The notes: generated by a model from the letters alone, not told the origin. A stretch of DNA of 64,000 nucleotides from Apostichopus japonicus (GCF_037975245.1 NC_092568.1:31838501-31902500), one strand, 5' to 3'; shown: positions 1 through 12,300, numbered from the stretch's first letter. A program made the numbers and translations.

Positions 1-813
1 GCAGTTATCATGCCTATCAGTCAATTGATCATGATTACAGCACAACCACCACTATTTTTTTTTCACAGTATACCAACAATACGCTGATGATATCTCTTGG
101 GCATCAACTGGTCATCATATACTGCAAGATATCGAAAAACGAGTTTCTGAGAATCTGTCAGGAAGGAATCTGAAAATCAATTGCACAAAAACTGAGAAAT
201 TTTCAATCACAAGAAAGGGAAATGAAATTTGGAAGTAGTGTAAATATGTTGGAAGCTTCCTGGGGACCGAAGAAGATATTAACCGAAGAATTGGTATAAC
301 CAACGGTGCTTTCAACACACTGTCAAGTATTTTCAAAAGCAAAAACATAAGCCGAAACATTAAGCTTAGGATTTTCGAGGCTTTATTAAAGAGTATTTTT
401 TGTACAATTGCGAACTGTGGGGCACAACGAAGGATCGTAATGGCAAAATTGACACTTTTCAAAGGAGACTATTTCGTAATATTCTCAACATTAGATGGAC
501 CAATAACAATTAGTTATCAAACGATGAGCTCTACAATGAAACCAACCAAACACATTGGTCATCCATAGTCGCACATAGAAGATTGAGATTTTTTGGTCAT
601 GTAGCAAGACTCCAGGAGGACGCTCCAGCAAAGGATGCTTTAAGAGAAGCATTGAGACATACTGCTAAACCAGTAGGAAGGCCCGTGACTACCTTGCTTG
701 GAAAAATAAAGACGCAATTTAAGGACGTTAACATTAACAATTTCGAGGAAGCAATAAACCTTGCACAAGATCGTGATACGTGGCGGAGGTTAATCACTGA
801 GCATGTCGGATAG
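1..813 (+). pseudogene. LINE reverse transcriptase, C-terminal relic
   Basis: Coding-like remains of the end of a non-LTR retrotransposon ORF2. The RT catalytic motif YADD reads at 80-91. It is followed by a region typical of the RT thumb and tail, then by an open stretch (583-813) with RFFGHVARL, a GRPVTTLL-like basic motif and a closing AQDRDTWRRL block. This tail block is common at the end of LINE ORF2 proteins. The frame is broken at least twice: a stop near 238, and frame changes around 400-520. The copy is therefore dead. Its 5' part lies outside the window or is lost. The LINE clade was not determined. Confidence 0.75.
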
Positions 814-1660
814 ACGAGACTCAACTTACTACTACTCAGGGCTATACAATGGTTTGTGGTATTTGTCTAGGTCTCGCCTGTTGAGGAATTAACCAGAACC
901 AATCTCAGAGGTATTTGACATGTAAAGGCATGCATGTATGCAAAAAGGGCTGCGTTTTGTGGATTTTTATGGGCTGGTCCATTTGCCATTTGTCAATGGC
1001 CGTATTAGCAGCTTTTTACCATATTGCTATCCATTTACCAGTTACTATAATGGTAAATTCTCGATCATAATGACAAATCTTCTCGGTATTTCCTGTATGG
1101 TAATGGCATTCGTAGCATCGGTTGTGGGAAGTTTGGTAATAAAATTAGCTCAAATGTGGTAGACACGATATCAGGTACCGCTGTTCTTGGTTTGTCTGAT
1201 ATAGGTATAGTAGTTTCTAGGGCGAATTCAAAGACACCTTTAGTAGGGATATTTGTCGGATCCCTCTCCATAATGGATGGTTGTTTATTAGATCACTTCT
1301 CTATCCAACAACATCAACTCCTCTACCGCTACTCTGCATGGCATCTTGTCCGCTCACTATCACAATATCACATATTCACTTGCGGCTACTTCGCATACAT
1401 CAAGCTCAACTTGGTCTGATCGGCGAAGTACTAGCCCCCCCCCCCAAAAAAAAAAATAATAAAACCCCGAAGATTCTAGCTTACTTAACCCTGTAATTTT
1501 GTCAGTGTACCTCAAATTACAGCAATCATTGAGGAAACTCGAAGGATTGTAGAAAAAATAAGAAAAACAACGAAAGTTAGGGAATGTAGCTTTCACTATT
1601 GACGACAAATAGATTTGGAAGAATAATCAACAATTGTATAACTTTAGTAACAATCTCTTC
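814..1660. other. unassigned stretch
   Basis: Only short open frames occur on both strands, with a C-tract next to an A-tract at 1435-1456. The stretch 1065-1271 is open on both strands, but neither translation resembles a family I know. No gene is supported. Confidence 0.5.
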
Positions 1661-1849
1661 TCATCTGTCTTCTTCTTGCTTAGAGGCAAGTAAGGCCTCA
1701 ACAGAGCGTCTCCATTTATCTCGGTCGGCCGCTGCGTTTCTGGCCTCATTCCAGGATCGCCAACCAGCCCTCTTTCTCTCTTTATCTACTGTCCTAAGCC
1801 ATGTTGTTTTTGGTCGCCCTCTCTTTCCCCTGCCCTCTGGTGCCCAAGT
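1661..1849 (-). pseudogene. LINE ORF2 C-terminal tail fragment
   Basis: The minus-strand translation contains KRGRPKTTWLRTV, then RNAAADRDKWRRSVEALLA and a stop. This is the conserved basic tail that ends many invertebrate LINE ORF2 proteins. About 62 residues are recognisable, and the upstream reading is not coding. It is a 5'-truncated relic on the opposite strand to the relic at 1-813 and of clearly different sequence, so it is a separate insertion. Confidence 0.7.
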
Positions 1850-2806
1850 CATACTGATGTTGCTGTCGTTGTAGAAACAATATATGTACATATTTAATAC
1901 ATAAATCAAGATTTCACACTCAATATTCATCATACATAACTGTTTTTCCTGCATTCGTTAGAAGATATTGTGACTACAAAAGCAATCATCCATGACATGT
2001 ATTGCTGTATTTAAAATATCTTTAAAATGTCTCTGAAAAATCAGCGAAAAGGCCACGGAGAGGGGAAATGTCATGGTCGGTCTCGGAACGCTGTTAGCAT
2101 ATCAAAGTCAGGAACCCGGATTTCTCATGTACCAAGCGATATTCAAATATATGTAAAATAAAATCTACCAGCACCCAGTGTTCCTGATGATCGCCTTGAG
2201 CAAGCTCAACAAGTAATCCGTGAACCGAAAGAACGACAGTACCGGTACCTTTCGATGTGTGTTGGACTAAATAGAATATTAAACTGACGGCATCATACTT
2301 TGGAAAACAGTTCTTCCAATACTCCCTAGAGTCATCTCAAAGAGCCACTTATAATATAATCAGGAATATCTAACGACTTCCGTGCTGCTGGCGTCCACTT
2401 TGATGTTATACCTATACGTGAGTCGCAAGTGACCTTTGGTCTGTTTTTCATGTTGTTCAATCATGTTTTGCAATTAAAAGTGAGAAAATGATTATTTCAT
2501 ACCGAGTAAAATTTTGATATAGATGTGACAGAGAATTGTTCATCGAGCGTCACTGTAAGATATATGTATAGTATTTTGTGTTAGGTACTTATTTTCGTGT
2601 CACTGAAATGATTGTCATATTTGAATGCAACCCTTACTAAGAAGCATATACGGCTATGCCATTTAATTTTTCTGTATTTGTGTATTAGTGAGTTGACGGT
2701 TTATTCCCCAAAGTAGGAAAGTTATATCTTCCACAAATTGAAAGTTCAGTTGGGAGTTGAAAAGAAAAGCCATCGTCTTCATGAGATTTCGGATTAATAT
2801 ATATAC
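1850..2806. other. gene-free stretch
   Basis: No coding signal, RNA gene or recognisable repeat was seen. It ends in a short TA run directly before the element at 2807. Confidence 0.5.
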
Positions 2807-5490
2807 AGGGTTAGAGTCGAGTCCATCCAACCCGAGTCCGAGCCAAGTCCGAGTCCAGAAGGGTCCGATTCCTAGCCAAGTCCGAGTCCACTAGGTTCCG
2901 AGTCTGAGCAGAGTCTAAGTCCGACTGCATTGTTGCGCCTCTCTTGTGAAACGGGCATTAGGGAAAGGGGGGCTTACCATACCAATCTATATAGTTGAGA
3001 CCCGTAGGTTTGACAGTTCCACACAAAAGCACAGGCGTTAGGGAACATACTGTATCTAAAAGTAATAAAAGTACAAGGAAGGGGACGAAAGGTACAGATC
3101 AAACTGGCATATCTCAGCATGGGGGAAGGGGGCAGGAGTCTCCCCCATTATGGTAGGTGACATGTTTGATGGTATTTTTGGATAAAAGTCTCACAAAATG
3201 AGGTACTCTCACCCATGGGGTTGGACAGCATGTTCTGGGAGCAAATATCACCCCAGCTTTTCCCAAAAATATGACAAAAGTGCCTCCTTTTCAACAAAAC
3301 AGTTATATATACATAATGCCCCGCAAAGGGGGTGACCCCATTTTTTCAAACTGATCCTCTTAATTCCTGTAGCTGCTTTTACTATAGTATTGTCTTACTT
3401 CTATGTGAAAAGCATCCACTAATTACCACAATATAAGACATACTCAACCTCTCCTTTCCCCTACTGTAATCTTTCAGCAAAATTTATTTTAGTGATGCCA
3501 ATGGTTACATACAAAATGGCAGGCTATGAGCATGGATGCTTGAATATAGAGTACAAATACTTGTATGGCTGCCATGAAGTTCAACGGTTGAAGAGATACC
3601 TCGCTTTGTATACAGTCGTTACATTCACATGTACTTGCCATGGTGATGTTTTCTTCCTGTGGCCCAATTTGACAGTATAAAGTTACATGCAATACTGACA
3701 AATTTGGCCTCTGGATTCTGAGTACACTATGGAATAAATAGTTACAATAGCAGCCCTCTGCAATAACCCAGCATCCATTCACATAACAAGTTGTATCACC
3801 TGAATCACCTGAGAATGGTGACATCATTGACCCCATGTATAGCATATATACTGCAGTTTTTCATATTATTTCCCTCAATTAATTACCCGTGCATGCATCA
3901 ATTCCACTTCATAGGCCCCACAGTGACTTATAAGAAGTTCCATGAAGTGGGGGCAAAACCATAAATTTAAAAACAATTATAACGTGGCACAAGAACAAGT
4001 TACTAAAAGCGTTGGAAGATTACTGACAACATTAGGTGATTATTTTTAAACAATTTGGGAGCACCTTTCCCGCTCGACTGCCTGTCTATGCCACTGCATG
4101 CATCGGCTTTGCAGGCGAAAGGGTGGGAAATGTTAATTTATCCTAAAAGGCAGAGAAGTCTCACTGAACCAACTGCAGTCTGTTAAATAACTTGTTCATG
4201 TCTAACAGATTGTAAACTAAGAACATCAGGGTTTTAATCATTACCAACGGTAACCTGCATGGCGTAATGTGTAATGTATACCTCGCAAGTATATTGTATG
4301 CCAAGTCGAGTCAATGAGTGTGTGAACTGATCTTGCTAAGCCAAGCCCGGCTCCTGCAGAATTTGGATGTTTTATAACTTTTGGGGTATCGACAACCCAT
4401 ATGTATGGCAAGTCTATACTACAGCCCACAGCCTTCAATCTGTGCTACAGACCGACACAGTCAGTTTAACCTTAACGTCAGGGGGCGTGGCAAGATATGT
4501 GATGTGGGCAATATACACATACTCGCCCGATTCACTCACCATGATGTGTTCAACCCCATGCACTCCCCCTCCCCCACAACCTCAAATCAAGAAGACAGTA
4601 CCATAGACTCTGATTAAAATTTATTGAGCTATCGAATTCAAGGTTAATGTTGTGAGTGCATTCATAAATCCTGACTGATCTGTTGATAATTAGTCTACAA
4701 ACTTCACATAGACAGGCCAGATGCAACCATGCAGTGACATATAGCTATATGCTGCTATAGATAGTTTATTCACAGCTGATCTAGACAAGTGTAAGAGCAA
4801 AAACTTCCCTTTTAGCAGTTACTATAAGCTCTGTTTACTATACAGTATATCTACATAGTGGATTTAATTTCAAATTTGTGGACACTCAAGATGCAAAATA
4901 ATAGGTTATCACCCTCCTCAAAGCTCGTGATGACTTTATAGTTGAATAGGATGCTTTCAGGTGCTTCACTGACAATATGCACCGTAGGGCTTCGTAGTTC
5001 ATTGTTTTGTATTGTGCAAGGTTTGCAATAATCAATAAGTAACTTGTAATACCAAAGCCATGGTGCAAGTTCAAGCTCTCATATTGTCCTTGACAAAGTG
5101 ATTGAAGCTTTCTGTAATCTCCTCTTAAACTCCAGACCCAGCAAACCAATTGGTCTTAATTTTTAAACTGTATTTAGCTCTTATTGTAGTATATATACTA
5201 TACTGTAGAAGTGTACAACACAACAATGGGTCACACAACATATATAGCACTGTTCAAGTTAAGTGGTTTCAACTGGACTGTTGTACTTTTAATATATTGA
5301 AAATACTAATCACACAAAAATAGCCAGAATATCTTGCCACATTATCAAAATAATGCCGGTGGATTCGGACTGGATTCGACCTCAATTCTGAGTCCACAGA
5401 GGTCCGAGTCTGCATGACTCCGAGGCCAAGGAGGTCCGAATCTGAGCCAAGTCAAATTCCCAAAAAGACTCTAGTCCGATTCCGGAGTCG
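2807..5490 (+). mobile_element. GAGTC-rich DNA element, long copy
   Basis: The left end starts CAGGGTTAGAGTCGAGTCC, followed by about 130 bp of degenerate GAGTCCGAGCC words. The right end (about 5343-5490) is again rich in GAGTCCGAG words. An inverted, shorter copy lies at 8816-9581. Matching blocks include 2930-3350 with the inverse of 9085-9490, 4549-4590 with the inverse of about 9005-9045, and 5320-5480 with the inverse of 8820-8965. About 1.2 kb (roughly 3360-4540) has no counterpart in the short copy. The CAGGGTT start resembles hAT-type termini. No transposase frame is seen, so it is non-autonomous. The exact right end is unclear: a CAGGGTTGGAGG terminus in inverse orientation lies at 6778, beyond the foldback array. 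Confidence 0.75.
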
Positions 5491-5494
5491 AGGC

Positions 5495-6763
5495 CTATGG
5501 CGGGCCATCAGTCTCAAATCATGGGAGATCGACTTATACCGATTTAAATCGACATATACCAGTTTCCTTCGACTTATACCAGTTTCCAGCAGCTGAAATC
5601 GACTTCTACCGATTTAAATCGACATATACCAGTTTCATTCTACATATCATCAATTTATTTTACTTATCATCGATTTAAATCGATGATAAGTAAAATAAAT
5701 CGATGATATGTCGAATTAAACTGGTATATGTCGATTTAAATCGATGATATGTCGAATTAAACTGGTATATGTCGATTTAAATCGATGATATGTAGAAGTA
5801 AACTGGTATATGTCGATTTAAATCGATGATATGTCGAAGTAAACTGGTATATGTCAATTTAAATCGACATATACCAGTTTCATTCTACATATCATCGATT
5901 TATTTTACTTATCATCGATTTAAATCAATGATATGTAAAATAAATCGATGATATGTCCATATAAATCGACATCTACCAGTTTAAGTCGATGATATGTCGA
6001 ATTAAATCGGTAGAAGTCAATTTCCATGGACTTATACCAGTTTCTAGCGTCTCAAATTGACATATACCTATTTAAATCGACATATCATCGATTTAAATCG
6101 ACATATACCAGTTTAATTCGACATATCATCGATTTATTTTACTTATCATCGATTTAAATCGATGATAAGTAAAATAAATCGATGATATGTAGAATGAAAC
6201 TGGTATATGTCGATTTAAATCGGTAGAAGTCGATTTCAGCTGCTGGAAACTGGTATAAGTCGAAGGAAACTGGTATATGTCAATTTAAATCGACATATAC
6301 CAGTTTCATTCTACATATCATCGATTTATTTTACTTATCATCGATTTAAATCAATGATATGTAAAATAAATCGATGATATGTCCATATAAATCGACATCT
6401 ACCAGTTTAAGTCGATGATATGTCGAATTAAATCGGTAGAAGTCAATTTCCATGGACTTATACCAGTTTCTAGCGTCTCAAATTGACATATACTTATTTA
6501 AATCGACATATCATCGATTTAAATCGACATATACCAGTTTAATTCGACATATCATCGATTTATTTTACTTATCATCGATTTAAATCGATGATAAGTAAAA
6601 TAAATCGATGATATGTAGAATGAAACTGGTATATGTCGATTTAAATCGGTAGAAGTCGATTTCAGCTGCTGGAAACTGGTATAAGTCGAAGGAAACTGGT
6701 ATATGTCGATTTAAATCGGTATAAGTCGATCTCCCATGATTTGAGACTGATGGCCCGCCATAG
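5495..6763. repeat. foldback array of two alternating 18-nt words
   Basis: The outer arms of about 260 bp (5495-5754 and 6504-6763) are inverse complements with at least one mismatch (5652). Positions pair so that they sum to 12258. Between and within the arms the sequence is built almost only from two related words of about 18 bp, TCGACATATACCAGTTTA and TCGACATATCATCGATTTA, in both orientations and joined by AAATCGATTT-like junctions. A 426-bp block is duplicated in tandem (from 5851 and from 6277). The right flank ends in the inverse of CAGGGTTGGAGG (6778), which is also the terminus of the neighbouring GAGTC element. There is no coding capacity; frames through it are by-products of the repeat. 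Confidence 0.85.
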
Positions 6764-6778
6764 AGACCTCCAACCCTG

Positions 6779-7936
6779 GATGTATATATTATATCCCCAG
6801 AGACCGTTTTCATGCATAGTCGGTTTTCGTACCAGTATACCTTGGCAAGATTTTGGCAAACGTCAAAGCAAAGTGCAGCTCCACCTTCAGAATACGGTTG
6901 GTAGCACAAATGTGAATATTGATCGCTTCATTGATATCGGAACCTACCGTGAATGAACGTATATATGTGGGTAGCGTTTCGTTCGTTTCGTTTATTTGTT
7001 TTCCACACCAAGTGTTACATATGTATTCCACTGAGTCTAAATATATAAAAATGAATGCATACACAAACATGGTGCAGGGAAGGAAGTAAACTAAATAACC
7101 CTTAAGGGCTTTGTTGAGAGCTTACTCCCTGAAAACTATATACACAAACAGAATAAAGACAAATAGAGTCAGTCAGTGTAACCATCACTCCTTGTTTTCG
7201 AAGGTCAATCTATATATACCATGGAGCCACAACCACCATAATTTTACAAACTATTTTATAGATGGGAAATTATTTTTGTTTCTTTCTTGATTAGTATTTA
7301 TGCATTCATTACACTTGAAACGTTTTCATTTCTAAGGAAAGCATACCCAGGGATGTTACATAACACTGGATATAATTTACAAAAGACCCCGCTGGTAGGG
7401 TACATATAGTTTGCGATTGTTGACAGAACAAGGTATAGATGGTCAAATTCATGATAAAATGACTAATATACGATTAAACAATTAGACTTCCCTCTGAATA
7501 ATAAGTCTTTTTTTTCTTGATTGGTATACAGGCTATGACTGCATTATGTCTGTGATGTATATAAAACTGGATAATTTATACTTTTTCTTCACAATTAAAA
7601 ATTAAATTAAATTAAATGAAACAAAGAATTTATATGTGTTACGCATAAAAGTATGCAGTAAGGAAGTTTTCATTAAAAAAATATATATATCGTTTTCGTT
7701 CTACCGTATTTCTTCCTTTTTATAATCTGCGGTACCTTTTTAAGTACTTAAACATTTCTATTTTTATTACATCAATAGTATGTCTAGTAGTTTGTCAACG
7801 TGACGTTGACATTATCAACGTTGTGTTAATTCAATGTTTCATATTCGTCAGACTGATAACACCCTTGGTATTTTATTCGGTTCGTATTTTTTGGTTTTGT
7901 GATATAGGCTAAACTACGACGAATATACCAAACAAA
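6779..7936. other. upstream flank of the SLC5 gene
   Basis: AT-rich non-coding sequence. It probably contains the promoter and 5' UTR of the transporter gene that starts at 7937. A TATA-like run occurs at 7680-7690, but no start site can be assigned. Confidence 0.4.
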
Positions 7937-10900
7937 ATGGCAGACAATGTGGCACTTCATCCCATCGATTACATCGTGATAGTGGCTCTGTTGCTCATAT
8001 CTGCTGCGATTGGTCTTTACCACGGAAGGCGGCAGAAGTCCTCCAACGAATTCTTCCTGGCCGGTAGAACCATGCATCCAGTCCCTGTGTCGGTTTCCTT
8101 GGCAGTTAGCGTGATTTCTGCGGTCACTTTTCTTGGAACGACAGCGCTGAGTTATTTCACAGGAATGGCTTACCTGCCATCCTGTATATCTCGTGTCCTA
8201 GCAGGTGCTTTTACCGCGAACGTGATTTGCCCGGTTTTCTACAACTTAAAAATTACAAGCATCTATGAATATCTGGAGAAACGATTCAACCGAATTGTTC
8301 GGTATATAGCCGTGACCGAACAAGTCCTCCTCACTTTTATGATCCTTGGGGTGGTCATCTACGCCCCATCGTTGGCACTGAATGCAGTCACCGGTCTTAG
8401 CTTACCCGGCTCAATTCTTGCTATAGGACTAGTCTCTACTTTCTACAGTGCTGTCGGTGGGATCAAGGCTGTCGTGTGGAATGATTTTGTTCAGGTATTG
8501 ACGATACTTTATTTCAAATTGATAATGTCCCATAAAATGTACCGCTTAACGTCATATTGTTTGTGTGTGTGTGTGTGTGTTTTCTACAAACTGATTATAG
8601 CAACTATACTTTTCTCTGTGAACATTTAAGCACCCCATGAAGTTGTAAAACACATAGTACTATGGTGTTACTTTATACAACCAATTAAATCACAAACTCC
8701 TTACAATATGCACCTCAAAATGTGGCGTCATTGGTAGAACAACGGATTTGTTCATGACATAGAAGTCGGGACGTTCAGGGTGTGGTGTCGACTGTATAAT
8801 ATTAAATGTGTTTGACAGGGTTGGAGGACTAGAATCCGGACTTGGACTTGGCTCGGTCTCGGGTCTCTCTGGTCTCTCAGATATGGACCTCTGGGGGCTC
8901 GGACTCTGAGTCCAGTCCGAGTCCACCAGCATTATATTGATAATGTGGCAAGATCTACTGGCTATTTATGTGTGATTATGAGTTTCAATCTATTAAAGAT
9001 TGATTTGAGGTTTTTGGGAGGGGGAGTGCATGGGGTTGAGCACAGTATATGGAGAGAATCAAGTAGGTATGTGTATATTGGTTTGCAAAAGGGGCACGTT
9101 TGTCATGTTTTGGAAAAGCTGGGTGACAAATGCTCCCAGAACACTGCTGTCCGACCCCCATGGGTGAAAATACATCAAGTTTTGAGACTTTCATCCGAAC
9201 ATACAATCATGCACGTCACTTTCCATAAGGGTCAGGTCATTCAGAAGGGGACCAAAGAGGTCTCAGGGGAACTCCTGCCCCCCCCCCCCTTCCCGATGCT
9301 TAGATATGCCAGTTTGCTCTGTACCTTCCGTCCCCTTCCTTGTACTTTGATTACTTTTATATACAGTATGTTCCCTAACGCCTGTGCTTTGGTGTGGAAC
9401 AGTCAAGCCTACATGTCTCAACTATATATGTTGGTAATGGTACTAGCCTTTCCCTAATGCCCGGTTAACAAGAGAGGCGCACCAATGAAGTCGGACTCGG
9501 ACCCTAGTGGACTGGGACTCGAGACCTTGTGGACTCGGAATTGGCTCGGACTCGGGTTGGGTGGACTCGACTGCAACCCTGGTTTATTGTTAAGTGACCA
9601 TACAGGGGTAGGATATAGGCATTGTATGCAGTAATAACAAACAACATGGTATTCAGTTATCAGATAACAATGTTCCTCTACGTTGAAGTATTTCAGTTAA
9701 CCTAAATCACATGATAATGTATTATCACCGTTCACATATAATATGCCAAGGGCGAAAATTGCCATAGGTTTCCTCGGATTGAATGCTAAGTGGAAGAATC
9801 TACTGTAGGTTTCAATTTCTGTGGAGTGCCACAACAAGGCCTGCACGATTTCTGGGAAATCGATAACGTTTATGCTTCTATCTGTCTCCGGTTCTTCCAC
9901 AAAACGTGCGACAGATGAATGGAAGCATCATACTCAAAGTAGACAGTATGTTCAAATGGCATAGGCAATGTGACCTCGACGATGGTGACTACTATTCTAA
10001 ATGTTCCATAATCTACTCAAGTAAATATGGTGGGGTTTCCGCTAGAACTCATAGTTCTTTGTTCAGTGCTTGCGCGGCTCGTCGGCTTATCCGTTCTAGC
10101 ATCATGACCACATTTTGGGCTAGTCAAGTGAAGTCATTGGATTCAGACTCGAATCAAAGAAAATCACCACAGATGATTGATGAAACTTTTCTTTGTCTGT
10201 CACTCATGTTCAAATAAATAGCTTATGTTTCCTTTTTTATCTCGCTACAGGGCATCATTATGTTAATCGGGTTCTTAGTCATCATAATCACTGGGTTTCT
10301 TCAAAGCGGTGGACTTGGTGAATCTATATCTCGTCTAAGAGATGGACAGAGAACTACTGTTGCAGACTTTCGCATTGATCCCACCATTTCGTTGAGCGTT
10401 TGGTCCACCGTGATTGGTGGTTTTTTCTTGGGGGTAACATACGTAGGAACCAATCAAAATCAATCTCAGCGGTACTTGACATGCAAGAATTTAAAGGCGG
10501 CCAAACAAGCAGTGTTTCTGGGTTTTGTCTGGATGGGTGTCTTCGAGTTTCTTGCCGTACTTGCAGGGGTGTCGATATATTCGTATTACGCTGGTTGTGA
10601 TCCACTCACAAGTGGGAAAATCTCAAAGAGTGATCAGATCTTACCTTACTTTGTCGTTGATGTGTTCAACAGAGTTCCCGGTGTTCCCGGCTTCCTTTTG
10701 GCCGCGGTTTTCTCTGCTGCACTAAGTACAATATCTACGGCTATTAATGGTATTACAACGATCACAGGTGAAGATATAATTAGGAAAATTTGGCCGAATA
10801 TCCCAGATGTGAAATTCACGACACTCATGAAAGTGATTTCCGTGTGTTATGGGCTTGCTTTTATGGGAATGGCATTTGCAGCGGCTACCGCTTCTAACTT

Positions 10901-11492
10901 ACTTATAAGGTTAACCCAGGCTGTAATAGGTGCCATTACTGGTCCCGTCTTGGGCGCATTCCTGTTGGGTATTCTCGTGCCTAGAGCAAGTGCAAGAGGT
11001 GCCTTGCTAGGAATGTTCATTGGCACTGTTCTTGGTATGTGGATTTTAGTGGGATTCATAAGATATCCAAAACCACCTACTTCCCTACCGTTGTCTACGG
11101 CATCCTGTCCAGTTGACGATAACCCTATCACCATGGCAACCGGCTCAATTGATAATGCAACAATCACTAGTTGGCGCGGAATGGACGGAACTATGAATGA
11201 CATGGATGAAGGAGAGGATGGTATTCCATTAGGAGGATTCTATCACATTTCGTTCATTTACTTTGCACTTATTACCATTGTTCCAACATTTCTCATTGGT
11301 TTGGTACAAGCTATAGTTTTACCATCTACTAAACCCGTTCATTACACATTGTTGAGTCCAGTACTCAGTGGAATGTATCATAAAACGGACTCTTTCTGGT
11401 TTCAAAATGTTGATAATACCAAACATACAGATGTTGATAAAACCGTTGAGCACTGCAGGAGAAACATCAAAACCGAAGACACAAAAATGTAG
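7937..11492 (+). CDS. SLC5-family sodium-coupled monocarboxylate/vitamin transporter-like protein
   Basis: Two coding exons: 7937-8494 (186 codons, donor GTATTG) and 10251-11492 (413 codons plus stop, acceptor CTCGCTACAG). Both join in phase 0, giving 599 residues. The start has A at -3 and G at +4. The protein has the sodium:solute symporter fold, with about 13 hydrophobic segments. SMCT-like blocks include GRRQKSSNEFFLAGR, ITSIYEYLEKRFN and VIYAPSLALNAVTG, then GGIKAVVWNDF at the splice and FSAALSTISTAINGI (residues 340-354), where family members bind Na+. The loop before the last helix has a possible N-glycosylation site (DNAT). Length and sequence best fit SLC5A8/A12/A6-type plasma-membrane symporters for short-chain monocarboxylates or biotin-like vitamins; the substrate cannot be told from sequence. 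Vertebrate relatives have many introns; this gene has one. The first exon also reads on to a stop at 8629, which I take as intron. Confidence 0.9.
8816..9581 (-). mobile_element. GAGTC-rich DNA element, short inverted copy in SLC5 intron
   Basis: This is the second copy of the element at 2807-5490, in inverse orientation inside the SLC5 intron. It runs from CAGGGTTGGAGGACTAG (8816) to the inverse of CAGGGTTGCAGTCGAGTCC (ending 9581), so both termini share CAGGGTT. Compared with the long copy it lacks the central ~1.2 kb and further segments, so it is an internally deleted derivative. A C-tract occurs at 9280-9291. The flanking 8-mers (8808-8815 and 9582-9589) do not match well, so no target duplication can be claimed. 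Confidence 0.8.
9700..10015 (-). pseudogene. unrecognised coding-like fragment in SLC5 intron
   Basis: On the minus strand about 100 residues read with coding-like composition across one frame change near 9900. The upstream part contains VTLPMPFEHTVYFEYDAS and the downstream part FPEIVQALLWHSTEIETYSR and FHLAFNPRKPMAIFALG. I do not recognise the family. It lies antisense within the SLC5 intron, next to the short GAGTC element. It may be a transposon-derived or retroposed gene fragment, or a chance open frame. Confidence 0.3.
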
Positions 11493-11629
11493 CATTAATG
11501 TGATACTACGTGATATTGGAATTGGTTTACGTGTTTATGTTACACCTGTAATAATAATTACACTGAATAACGCTGGTTCCAGTTCTCTTTTATTCAAAAT
11601 ACTTCACTATATGTATAATAGACTCATTT

Positions 11630-11710
11630 TTCTTTGTTAAGCGCATTTGAATGTTTTGTACAAAATTAGTGCTATATAAATGCTCTTTTTTATTACTATT
11701 ATTATTACTG
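11630..11710 (+). repeat. SINE 3' tail fragment
   Basis: The stretch contains AAGCGCATTTGAATG, AGTGCTATATAAATGC and then an ATTATTATT-type tail. This is the usual 3' end of many invertebrate tRNA-derived SINEs. No tRNA-like head is present upstream, so this is a 5'-truncated copy in the 3' flank of the SLC5 gene. Confidence 0.55.
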
Positions 11711-12300
11711 CTACAGGATTAACACTCTTGCTCCATTTGCATATGGGATAACATGTCAGGTAACTTGCATACAAATGATGTTTGTCGACTTGATGCTGTC
11801 ATGCAAGAAGATCAAGGTAAGCAATCGATCGATAGGATGTCAGGTTCTTTGGTTATGTAGCACGGTGACAGCCACTGTAGACCATCGGTTATCGCATAAG
11901 TCTCATGGCGGGCTGATCGTAATGTTCACTTTTCAATTACTACAAGTTTGGGCTAACAATGGCGTGCTAAATGATTCTTGGCCTGCATCTGAATAATGAA
12001 GCTCCTTCAACAGAGAAAACAAGTCAATGGCAGGTAGATCTTGTGGTTCGTTTACGTATACAGTGAATTAAAATTATTACAAGTTTTACCATAATCTTTT
12101 CGCAGAAGTTGTGACAAAGGCAAGCACTAACCCCAAGCATACGGTATAGCTAATAACTACAACTGCCATTGTTCCATTATAATTGCTATTTTGATGGCAA
12201 ATAAGACTTTTCTTTAAATTTAGTTTATGGAATGCGTTCCATGCATACCACGTTTAGTCACAATTATCATAAATATTACGTTCACGCTTATTCGACTACA

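Noticed and set aside
5495-6763. CRISPR-like array
   Set aside because: There are no unique spacers; units occur in both orientations and the host is an animal.
6580-7070. Minus-strand protein frames in and beside the foldback
   Set aside because: They are translations of the 18-nt words with no independent coding signal.
8495-8629. Extension of SLC5 exon 1 to a stop at 8629 as a short protein
   Set aside because: The sequence after GTATTG loses similarity and runs into a GT microsatellite, while the exon at 10251 continues the protein in phase.
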